Source: Anaerolineaceae bacterium
Lineage (GTDB): Bacteria > Chloroflexota > Anaerolineae > Anaerolineales > Anaerolineaceae
Assembly: GCA_011620555.1 (NCBI GenBank)
Contig: WOYY01000039.1
Coordinates: 1 to 64,000, forward strand
Reading direction: 5' to 3'
DNA length: 64,000 nt
Below the pieces are notes generated by a model. The model was not told where the DNA came from and searched no databases. It saw only the letters and a list, made by a program, of their open reading frames with translations. A program made the position numbers and the translations under genes. Below are positions 17,407 to 24,593 of the stretch, piece by piece (within the stretch, counting starts at the first letter, position 1; every line of letters begins with the position of its first letter).

Positions 17407-18018
17407 TCACTTTTTCTTGAATTGAGTGCCGGGAACCATCCAGGGGACCTCTTGGCGATATTTTTCGTAGGCCTCGCCAAAGGTTGCCAGCAATTTGCGC
17501 TCTTCCGGGATCGTCCCGATCATAAAATAGAGCGTGGCCGCCAAGATAAATGCCAGGGTCAGGTCCGTCATAAAGGGGTACAGCCAAAACAGAATGATGC
17601 TGAAAAAATAGAGCGGGTGCCGGACGAAACGATAAAAGCCGCTGACCACCAGCTGGTCTGTATGCTTTTGATTGGGCCGCAGCGCCTGCCGCACGCCCGC
17701 GAAAGCCATCAGATCCGTATCCAACAGGGTCGCCACCAGCAGGACCAGCGCCAGGAACTGGATCGCCAGAGTCAGGTACAGCCAGGGGGAAGGAATGACC
17801 CATAAGGAACGGGAAGGCAGGAACGCCACCAGCGCGAGGATCAGCAGCAGAGTCACAACCGCGATCAAAACGAAGATCAGGCGGTAATACCGGTCAATAC
17901 CCGGACCGAAGACCCTGCGCGCCAGGCGCTTGGCGGAAAAGGATGCCAGCCAGGAATGCAGCCCGCCCCAGAGGGCAGTGGCGGTAAAAACCAACGCGGG
18001 AAAAATCAAGGATTGCAT
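17407..18018 (-). CDS. Membrane methyltransferase, isoprenylcysteine/phospholipid type
   Basis: The 203-residue protein has four or five transmembrane helices and the C-terminal signature of the ICMT/PEMT family: GFYRFVRHPLYF followed by PEERKLLATFGEAYEKYRQEVP, where SAM binds. Family members methylate membrane-embedded substrates, including lipids or prenylated groups; the bacterial substrate is generally unknown. It lies tail to tail with the LDH2 gene, and its start faces the lytic transglycosylase gene, with promoter elements for the latter between. Confidence 0.75.
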   Translation of the reverse strand: MQSLIFPALVFTATALWGGLHSWLASFSAKRLARRVFGPGIDRYYRLIFVLIAVVTLLLILALVAFLPSRSLWVIPSPWLYLTLAIQFLALVLLVATLLDTDLMAFAGVRQALRPNQKHTDQLVVSGFYRFVRHPLYFFSIILFWLYPFMTDLTLAFILAATLYFMIGTIPEERKLLATFGEAYEKYRQEVPWMVPGTQFKKK

Positions 18019-18088
18019 CGTCTCATTTTATTCAGTGAGCAGCTAAACATCAAGACCATGACTTTCAAATCATGCCTTTCAAAAGCCC

Positions 18089-18116
18089 TTGCATTTTAGA
18101 ACGATTGTGCTATACT
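18089..18116 (+). promoter_or_regulatory. Sigma-70-type promoter of the lytic transglycosylase gene
   Basis: TTGCAT at 18089-18094 and TATACT at 18111-18116 with a 16-bp spacer, 52 bp upstream of the ATG. Confidence 0.5.
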
Positions 18117-18167
18117 GGTTTTATATAAATAGAACAATTTTTCTAGTTTTCGGTTGACAGGTGTGCG

Positions 18168-18767
18168 ATGAAAAGAATTATTGTGGTCCCGGCAGTGCTA
18201 ATCGGTTGTCTGATCGTGATTGGAGTCGGCACGGTGGCCGCCGCCCAGATGCCCTCAGAGGTCCTCCGGGCCCCTACCCAAACGGCCAGAGCCGAAGCTG
18301 CCAATCAGACCCCCCCTGAAACCGGCGACCCGAACAGCTCAGACCTCACCGGGTGCAGTCTTGCGACTGATTACCCGGCGGCCGTGCGCCAATGGTGCAG
18401 CCAGATCGAGAAAACGGCTCAGGAGGTCGGCCTGCCTGCGGATCTGATCGCAGCCGTGATCCTGCAGGAAAGCGGCGGGGACCCCACGGCCTATTCGAGC
18501 AGCGGCGCGGTGGGCCTGATGCAGGTCATGCCCAGAGACGGCCTCGCGGCGGAGTTCATGTGCATCAACGGCCCCTGCTTCGCCTCCCGCCCGACAATCG
18601 CCGAACTGGAAGACCCGGCCTTCAACATCGCTTATGGCAGCCAATTTCTGGCCAGCCTGGTGCAGAAACACGGCTCCTACCGGGAGGCGCTTTACAGATA
18701 CGGCCCCATTGACATGGGTTATCACTACGCGGACCTGGTCCTGGGCATCTGGGATACCCATCAATAG
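18168..18767 (+). CDS. Lytic transglycosylase, SLT/goose-lysozyme type
   Basis: The 199-residue protein starts with a signal peptide or anchor (MKRIIVVPAVLIGCLIVIGVG), then a linker, then an SLT domain from about 80: LPADLIAAVILQESGGDPTAYS with the catalytic glutamate in ESGG, followed by GAVGLMQVMP and AYGSQFLA. It should cleave peptidoglycan glycan strands outside the cell with formation of anhydro-muropeptides. It is monocistronic, with its own promoter and terminator. Confidence 0.8.
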   Translation: MKRIIVVPAVLIGCLIVIGVGTVAAAQMPSEVLRAPTQTARAEAANQTPPETGDPNSSDLTGCSLATDYPAAVRQWCSQIEKTAQEVGLPADLIAAVILQESGGDPTAYSSSGAVGLMQVMPRDGLAAEFMCINGPCFASRPTIAELEDPAFNIAYGSQFLASLVQKHGSYREALYRYGPIDMGYHYADLVLGIWDTHQ

Positions 18768-18782
18768 GCTTTTGCTCCATCA

Positions 18783-18817
18783 AAAATACCCTCGCCGAAT
18801 GAACGAGGGTATTTTTA
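18783..18817 (+). terminator. Intrinsic terminator
   Basis: Stem AAATACCCTCG/CGAGGGTATTT with a 9-nt loop followed by TTATTT, after the transglycosylase gene. Confidence 0.8.
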
Positions 18818-18835
18818 TTTAATCCTTCACCTATA

Positions 18836-18912
18836 TGACTGGGTGGTCACATTTTCATTTACCTCAACGGACAACATTGTTATGATTTCCTTGAAATATG
18901 ACTGAGCGGTCA
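18836..18912. promoter_or_regulatory. Pair of operator-like repeats without an obvious target gene
   Basis: TGACTGGGTGGTCA at 18836-18849 and TGACTGAGCGGTCA at 18899-18912, in the context ATATGACTG...GGTCACA, are two near-identical copies with TGAC/GTCA half-sites, 63 bp apart. They resemble operators of TetR-type repressors. They lie between a terminator and the 3' end of a convergent gene, where no promoter is expected. Confidence 0.35.
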
Positions 18913-18916
18913 CACG

Positions 18917-19822
18917 TTAATCAGCCTTATTTTCGAGGCCTAGCCTGAAATCATAGATCCCGCCCTGAAAAGGCCAGGTCCGGCCGCACTGCCCGCAGGT
19001 CAGATCGGCTGGCAGGGAGGGCAAGGGTGCGCCGCAGGCCGGGCAGGCGAACAGTCCCTCGCCCGTCCAGGCCGCGCCCTGCTTGACCGTTCGGTTGCGA
19101 GTGAACACACTCGGGCTGACCTGGGCAAAAGAGCCGGTCCATTGGATCAGGGAGTCCAGCGTCGCCAAAAATTTGGCCGGGAATAGGCGCTTCAGCGCGC
19201 CCATCCGGAAATGGGAAACGGTCAAGCGCTTCTCTGTCTCAAAACCCACACGCTCCAGATAGTCCCGGACCGCTTTGGGGTGGAAATCAAAATTCAATTC
19301 GGTGAATTCGACCGGCTCGCGGGTATAGGGGCTCCAGGATTGCTTCCCAAAAAGATAGCGCAGCATCGCCTTGAGGTTACGCTTGTTGGCAAATTCGAGG
19401 ATAAAAATCCCTTCGGGCGCCATCACCCGATGCACCTGCGCCAGAGCTTGTTCCGGCTCAGCCATGTGATGCAGCGTCCGGATCATTGTGGCGCCGTCAA
19501 AGACGCTCGCCATGAAGGGTAAGCGGTACACATCCGCGGCCACGTAAATATACCGGTCGGCATAACCCAGCCGGTCACGCGCCTGTTCCAATTGGGTCTG
19601 AGAATAGTCCAGCAGCACCACTCGTTCGAAGTTCCGGTAGCGCGGCGTGTTGCGGCCCGCCCCCGCGCCCAGCTCCAGCATCAGTTTGCCAGAGGGCGGC
19701 AGCAGTCTATTCAGGGCGATGGCTTCGGCTGCGTCCTCATAGGCGCGGCCGCCCTGATCCCAGAAGCTTTGCTGGTAATCAGAACCCTCATAACTGCAAA
19801 CAGGAGGCGTGTGATCGTTCAT
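18917..19822 (-). CDS. SAM-dependent methyltransferase with Trm112-like zinc ribbon
   Basis: I take the ATG at 19822; an earlier TTG would add twelve residues and neither has a clear ribosome binding site. The 301-residue protein has a class I methyltransferase fold (LMLELGAGAGRNTPRY, VVLLDYSQTQLEQAR, DGATMIRTLHHMAEP) and a C-terminal finger of about 40 residues, FACPACGAPLPSL then TCGQCGRTWPFQGGIYDF, like a Trm112/Ybar domain. The acceptor is not evident; small metabolites, lipids and tRNA are all possible. It stands alone between the transglycosylase and SRP RNA genes. Confidence 0.75.
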   Translation of the reverse strand: MNDHTPPVCSYEGSDYQQSFWDQGGRAYEDAAEAIALNRLLPPSGKLMLELGAGAGRNTPRYRNFERVVLLDYSQTQLEQARDRLGYADRYIYVAADVYRLPFMASVFDGATMIRTLHHMAEPEQALAQVHRVMAPEGIFILEFANKRNLKAMLRYLFGKQSWSPYTREPVEFTELNFDFHPKAVRDYLERVGFETEKRLTVSHFRMGALKRLFPAKFLATLDSLIQWTGSFAQVSPSVFTRNRTVKQGAAWTGEGLFACPACGAPLPSLPADLTCGQCGRTWPFQGGIYDFRLGLENKAD

Positions 19823-19875
19823 GGCTTGGTTTATATCATGGAATCTGGCAGAGGGCAAACGGGGTTGAGGCGTAA

Positions 19876-19986
19876 AAAATGTCCGAGCAGGATTACCGGC
19901 GGCACCCGGAGATACCTCCTTACCGCTGCTTCCTTTCGGACCTGACGGGGTTCGCAGGGCTCCGCCGCGCCGGTCCCACCCGGACG
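19876..19986 (-). ncRNA. ffs: Signal recognition particle RNA, small bacterial type
   Basis: The minus strand carries the invariant SRP core GTCAGGTCCGAAAGGAAGCAGC with the apical GGAA-type loop region between pairing arms. The flanks GGGTGGGACCGGCGCGGCG and CGCCGGTAATCC can form the long hairpin, and the 3' end CGGACATTTTTT is a terminator-like tail. Length is about 110 nt, as for 4.5S RNA. The exact 5' end is estimated. It pairs with Ffh to target membrane proteins. It is divergent from dnaN. Confidence 0.85.
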
Positions 19987-20148
19987 GGCTTAAGCATACT
20001 GCACAGACCTGAGACTGTCAACGCAGGGCTTACGCAGGGCTTACGCGGCCATTCCAACACCGCCCAACTGGAAAAAAACCGCCCTTCGTTGTATACTTTA
20101 GAATGATTAATAAGATCACTACCCGATGACAGGAGAGGTGCCCAGCCG

Positions 20149-21285
20149 ATGAAAGTTTTCGTCAATCAACAACAACTTGCCCACTGTGTCAGCATGGTTT
20201 CACGGGCTGTTTCACCCCGAAGCACCCTGCCTGTGCTTTCAAATATCCTGATCAAAACCGATAACGGGCGTTTGCGGCTTTCCGCCACCAACCTGGAACT
20301 GGGGATCACCTGCTGGATGGGCGCCAAAATCGAAGGCGAAGGCGCAATCACCGTCCCCGCCCGCACCTTCACCGATCTGGTCAGCAACCTGCCCAATGAG
20401 CAGGTCACGCTGACTTTGGATCACAGCACCCACACCCTCAACGTCAAATGCGGCTCCTCCGAAACCAACATCAAAGGGATTGATGCGGAAGAGTTCCCGC
20501 CGATTCCCGAACCCAATATTGAAGAAGGCGTCCCGCTCAATGTGGCCAACTTCAAAGAGATGATCCAGCAGGTCGCGTTTGCCGCTTCCATTGACGAAGC
20601 CCGCCCGGTCCTGACCGGCGTCCTGCTCAAGCTGGATGGCGACCACATCACCCTGGCGGCCACCGACGGTTTCCGGATCTCGATCCGCGAGGACGATATC
20701 CCCAATGCCGTCCCGCATGCTTTGGAAGCGATCATCCCCGCCCGGGCGCTGGTCGAATTGGCCCGGATCAGCGGCGGTAGGACCGACGGCACGCTGGTAA
20801 TGACCTTCCCGCCCGACCGCGGCCAGGTGATCTTCCACATGGACGACCTGGAACTGGCCTCCCAGCTGATCGAAGGCAACTTCCCGGACTATCGGGCCAT
20901 CGTCCCCCAGAACTTCAAGACCCACACCCTGCTCTCCACTGCCGGCCTGCTGAAAGCCTGCAAGCAGTCCGAGATCATCGCCCGCGAGGGCACCAACGTT
21001 GCCCGGCTCAACATCATCCCCGAAACCAATGACGCCAGCCCTGGCACGCTGGAGATCTCCGCCCAATCCGAGCAGACCGGCTCCTCTGAAGTGCTGGTGG
21101 ATGCCTCGGTTGAAGGCGTCCCGCTGCTGGTGGCCTTCAATGTCCGCTTCCTGCGGGAAGTACTGGAAGTGGTGAAAGCCGACAACGTCTGGCTGGAGAC
21201 CAACGCCGCCAACACTCCCGGCCTGATCCGCCCCCAGGGCGACGACCACTTCAAACATATCATCATGCCGATGCACATTGGCTGA
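20149..21285 (+). CDS. dnaN: DNA polymerase III sliding clamp (beta subunit)
   Basis: The 378-residue protein aligns with DnaN throughout: start MKVFVNQQQLAHCVSMVSRAV, then RSTLPVLSNILI, TVPARTFTDLVSNLP, the second-domain start EARPVLTGVLLKLDGD, and the end IRPQGDDHFKHIIMPMHIG. It forms the ring that tethers the replicative polymerase. AGGAGAGG lies upstream of the ATG, and TGGAAA/TATACT about 60 bp upstream may be its promoter. dnaA and recF, its usual neighbours, are absent here. It has its own terminator and is transcribed towards the candidate origin at 32 kb. Confidence 0.95.
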   Translation: MKVFVNQQQLAHCVSMVSRAVSPRSTLPVLSNILIKTDNGRLRLSATNLELGITCWMGAKIEGEGAITVPARTFTDLVSNLPNEQVTLTLDHSTHTLNVKCGSSETNIKGIDAEEFPPIPEPNIEEGVPLNVANFKEMIQQVAFAASIDEARPVLTGVLLKLDGDHITLAATDGFRISIREDDIPNAVPHALEAIIPARALVELARISGGRTDGTLVMTFPPDRGQVIFHMDDLELASQLIEGNFPDYRAIVPQNFKTHTLLSTAGLLKACKQSEIIAREGTNVARLNIIPETNDASPGTLEISAQSEQTGSSEVLVDASVEGVPLLVAFNVRFLREVLEVVKADNVWLETNAANTPGLIRPQGDDHFKHIIMPMHIG

Positions 21286-21303
21286 ACCCAATTCAACTGC
21301 TCA

Positions 21304-21335
21304 AAGCACCTGACGGCCGTCAGGTGCTTTTTGAT
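21304..21335 (+). terminator. Intrinsic terminator of dnaN
   Basis: Perfect palindrome around AAGCACCTGACG/CGTCAGGTGCTT followed by a T-tract, 18 bp after the dnaN stop. Confidence 0.85.
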
Positions 21336-21429
21336 TAACCGCCAACCGTCCCAACTCAAAATTACCCACTTTTGCCAGAATCTATTAGAATTAGCCTGAT
21401 CAAAAGAAGTTAGACAAGGCAGTTTGACA

Positions 21430-23775
21430 ATGACCTTACCCCCCAGCGCAACCGACCGGCTGCTGAGCATTTATCTAACATTGGCGCAATATCCCATCAT
21501 CTCCTCCCGAATCCGGGACCTGATGCGGCGGGAGCTTTTTAACCGCGGCTTCCTAACCCCCACGGATTTTGAGCAGGAGGTCATCCGCAAGGCTATCCAG
21601 TCGCAGGAGCGGGAAGGATTGCAGCGACCTCAGATTGAAGAACCCGCCGAAGTCTGGGAACGGCGCAAGGCCCTGGTGCGCGACCAGCTGACCGATTTTT
21701 ATTTCAGCCACCATCTGAGCTTTGAACTAATCGAGGAACTGATCGAAGAAGTGCTCAACGAGCGCGGCGTCACCACGCACGAGGCGCTTTACGAGTTCAA
21801 TCCCGAGGTCGCCCCCCAGGAGATGCTCTTCAACCAGGGGATGATGATCGAAAACCTGCCGCCCGCCAAACGCAAACACCTGGAGCCGCGCCTGCGGGAG
21901 ATCAAGGTGGTGCTGATCCGCAATATGATCAGCGACCAGCTGCGCTATATCAACATCGCCCGCAACTGGTTCACCATTTCCGATCTGGCGGAGATCCGGC
22001 GCCGCAAGATAGGCCATGGGCGGATCGGCGGCAAGGCGGCCGGGATGCTGCTGGCCTATAAGATCCTCAAAGAAAGCCCCAATGAGGACCTGCGCCAGAA
22101 CCTGCGCACGCCCGCATCTTACTACCTCGGCTCGGACTTGCTCTACACTTTCATTTCGATCAACAACTTCCACCATTGGAACGATCAAAAATATAAACCG
22201 GAAGATGAAATGCGGCGGGATTACCCCAAGATCATCGAGGATTTCATCAACGGCGACTTCCCGCCCAGCATCCTCCAGCGCCTTGAAACCTTGGTCACCT
22301 CCGTGGGCCAGCGTCCGCTGATCGTGCGCTCCTCCAGCCTGCTGGAAGACAACTTCGGCACGGCATTTGCCGGGAAATACGAGAGCATCTTCCTGCCGAA
22401 TCAGGGCACGATCCAGGAAAACATGCAGGCGCTCACCGAGGCCATCGCCCGGATCTACGCCTCCACGCTGAACCCGACCGCCCTGCTCTACCGGCGCAGC
22501 CGCGGCCTGCAGGACTATGACGAGCGAATGGCCGTGCTGATCCAGACCGTGGAAGGCAACCGCTTCGGCGATTATTACCTGCCAGACCTCTCCGGCGTGG
22601 CTTTCAGCCACAACCAGTACCGCTGGTCCCCGCAGATCCGCCAGGAAGACGGCTTCATCCGCCTGGTCTGGGGCCTCGGCACCCGCGCCGTGGACCGGGT
22701 CGGCAACGACTATCCCCGGCTGGTGGCCCTCAGCCATCCCACCCTGCGGCCCTCCAACACCGCCCAATCTATCCGGCGCTATTCCCAGCAATATGTGGAC
22801 TTGATTGACCTGAAGGAAAACAAACTCAAGACCCTGCCGATCCATGAAGTGCTGAATGGCGACTATCCGCCCCTGCGCTATCTGGCCCAGGTGGACCAGG
22901 AAGGCTATTTCCGCTCCATCCGGTCCCGGCTGGTGGATGCCAACCCCTCCCAGCTGATTCTGACCTTTGAAGACCTGCTGCGCCGAACCCCCTTTGCCGA
23001 ACGGATGCGCTATTTGTTGAAGGTTCTGGAAGAGCAATACGAATCCCCGGTCGATGTGGAATTCATTGCCGATGTCGTGGAAGACAATGGCAAACCGGAT
23101 ATCAAAATCTCGATCATTCAGTGCCGCCCGCTGAGCTACATGAAGGAGAGCAATAGGGTCAGCCTCCCCCAAAACACCCCCCCAGAAAACGTCATCTTCT
23201 CCTCGAGCATCATGGTGACCGGCGGCTGGCTGGAAGAGATCAACTACGTCCTCTTTGTCCCCCCGGAGAGTTACTTTTCTCTGACAAGCCAATCCGCCCG
23301 CAACAAACTGGAGCGCACGATCGGCCGCCTGAACAGCGCCCTGAGCAATGAGACCTTCATCTGCGTTGGCCCCGGCCGCTGGGGCACCTCCAACCCGGAC
23401 CTGGGCGTCCACGTGGACTATGCCGACATCTTCAACAGCAAAGCGCTGGTGGAACTCTCCGGTCAGGGCATCGGTCCTGCCCCGGAACCTTCCCTCGGCA
23501 CCCACTTCTTCCAGGACCTGCTGGAAGGTCAGATCTTCCCCCTGGCCACTTATGTCGGCGAAGACCAATTCAACCGGGCCTTTTTCTACGATACGCCCAA
23601 CCGTCTGGCCGAATGGATTGATGCCGAGCCAGCGCTCTTTGACCAGCTGCGGCTGATTAAGGTCAGCGATTTCAAAGCCAACCACCATTTGGAACTGGTG
23701 ATGAACGGCGAAGAAGAGCGCGCCCTGGCCTTCCTCGAAGAGTCCCCCCGGGGGCGCAACGGCCGCCTCCAATAG
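21430..23775 (+). CDS. PEP/pyruvate-binding domain protein (PPDK N-terminal-like, no phosphohistidine domain)
   Basis: The 781-residue protein contains the ATP-grasp, PPDK_N-type core of PEP synthase and pyruvate phosphate dikinase: GGKAAGMLLAYKIL, PLIVRSSSLLEDNFGTAFAGKYESIFLPN, and IQCRPLSY at the end of the domain. About 200 helical residues precede it. What follows (VTGGWLEEINYVLFVPP to the end) is not the usual phosphohistidine and PEP/pyruvate barrel. It therefore lacks the parts needed for the full dikinase reaction and may phosphorylate another acceptor or act with a partner. The ATG at 21430 is preferred over a TTG six bases upstream. No partner gene is adjacent. Confidence 0.65.
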   Translation: MTLPPSATDRLLSIYLTLAQYPIISSRIRDLMRRELFNRGFLTPTDFEQEVIRKAIQSQEREGLQRPQIEEPAEVWERRKALVRDQLTDFYFSHHLSFELIEELIEEVLNERGVTTHEALYEFNPEVAPQEMLFNQGMMIENLPPAKRKHLEPRLREIKVVLIRNMISDQLRYINIARNWFTISDLAEIRRRKIGHGRIGGKAAGMLLAYKILKESPNEDLRQNLRTPASYYLGSDLLYTFISINNFHHWNDQKYKPEDEMRRDYPKIIEDFINGDFPPSILQRLETLVTSVGQRPLIVRSSSLLEDNFGTAFAGKYESIFLPNQGTIQENMQALTEAIARIYASTLNPTALLYRRSRGLQDYDERMAVLIQTVEGNRFGDYYLPDLSGVAFSHNQYRWSPQIRQEDGFIRLVWGLGTRAVDRVGNDYPRLVALSHPTLRPSNTAQSIRRYSQQYVDLIDLKENKLKTLPIHEVLNGDYPPLRYLAQVDQEGYFRSIRSRLVDANPSQLILTFEDLLRRTPFAERMRYLLKVLEEQYESPVDVEFIADVVEDNGKPDIKISIIQCRPLSYMKESNRVSLPQNTPPENVIFSSSIMVTGGWLEEINYVLFVPPESYFSLTSQSARNKLERTIGRLNSALSNETFICVGPGRWGTSNPDLGVHVDYADIFNSKALVELSGQGIGPAPEPSLGTHFFQDLLEGQIFPLATYVGEDQFNRAFFYDTPNRLAEWIDAEPALFDQLRLIKVSDFKANHHLELVMNGEEERALAFLEESPRGRNGRLQ

Positions 23776-23783
23776 AGAACGGC

Positions 23784-24350
23784 TCAGCCAGCAGTCTCAA
23801 TCGGCAGGAAGGCTTTGGAGGCGTTCAGACGATACCAACGCCCATCCAGCCCCAGCACGACCCCTTTGCCCCGCACAGCCGCCCAGCGCGCCAGCTCATA
23901 GCCGAGCAGCAGCCCCAAATCTTGTAACTGATTTTCGTCAAGCTCGATACTGACGATCTGCACGGCGGCAGATAAGGCTTTCCGTGCCCTTTCCGGTGCG
24001 GAGGGCAGGCGCTCCGCAATTTCCCCCTGTTCCTGAAAATGGACCAAAATCGGCCGGGCGGTGCCCGGGCGGTAGGCCAGCATCAAAAACGGCGCCGCCG
24101 CCTCCGGCGCGGCCAGCACCCGCAGGCTTGCACGGGTCTCATCAATCAGGTCCGGGGCCAGGCCGTACTGAGTGCACAGTGTATGATAATTCGACTCGGT
24201 GATCGCCTCAAGGATTTCCTGGGGATGGATCTCTTCAATAGGAACTGTGTTAAATACGTGGATCAAAAATGCCACCGGCGCCTCCAGCCTTACATTAATC
24301 CAAGCCGGCATAGGTGTCAAGTCATCCGCGATAGGTTTCACGTGAAACAT
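23784..24350 (-). CDS. Uncharacterised protein whose start overlaps a parS site
   Basis: I do not recognise this 188-residue protein. It begins MFHVKP because its start codon lies in a ParB-binding site, a well-known signature of genes that open on a parS. No transmembrane segment is visible; the composition is ordinary and cytoplasmic, with a helical region VQIVSIELDENQLQDLGLLLGYE near residue 140. GGGGAG is only one base from the ATG, so initiation may be weak or start further in. It is convergent with the PEP-synthase-like gene (8 bp apart). Chromosome-maintenance involvement is suggested only by position. Confidence 0.6.
   Translation of the reverse strand: MFHVKPIADDLTPMPAWINVRLEAPVAFLIHVFNTVPIEEIHPQEILEAITESNYHTLCTQYGLAPDLIDETRASLRVLAAPEAAAPFLMLAYRPGTARPILVHFQEQGEIAERLPSAPERARKALSAAVQIVSIELDENQLQDLGLLLGYELARWAAVRGKGVVLGLDGRWYRLNASKAFLPIETAG
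24334..24349. promoter_or_regulatory. parS site 1 (ParB-binding palindrome)
   Basis: GGTTTCACGTGAAACA matches the parS consensus TGTTTCACGTGAAACA at 15 of 16 positions, with the inner 14-bp palindrome perfect. It covers the start codon of the gene ending at 24350. Confidence 0.85.
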
Positions 24351-24391
24351 GCTCCCCGCGATCCAGCTTGCTAAACAGGCCCAAACCCATT

Positions 24392-24407
24392 TGTTTCACG
24401 TGAAACA
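24392..24407. promoter_or_regulatory. parS site 2 (exact consensus)
   Basis: TGTTTCACGTGAAACA is a perfect 16-bp parS match, 58 bp from site 1. ParB bound here would load onto DNA and, with ParA and SMC, segregate the origin region. parA and parB are not in the window. Confidence 0.9.
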
Positions 24408-24593
24408 GCGACTTTTGACCGCTTTAACTGGGAATGTCAGGAAATTCTTCTTGGAAAAAACCGGTTTTGCAGAATCCTTCCTGACAATGAAATGGCGGAG
24501 TTCGCCTCAAATTCAAAAGTTAAATTTAACAGGGACGATTTCAGCGCAATGGCCGATACCGTCCCTGCGGTCTTCTTTCAGATGTCCCCTATT

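Noticed and set aside
20000-20148. Origin next to dnaN
   Set aside because: The gap upstream of dnaN holds a short direct repeat (ACGCAGGGCTT twice) but no DnaA box and no AT-rich stretch.
21727-23772. 681-codon minus-strand frame opposite the PEP-synthase-like gene
   Set aside because: Antisense artefact of a GC-rich codon pattern; composition full of Gln, His and Gly, no domain.
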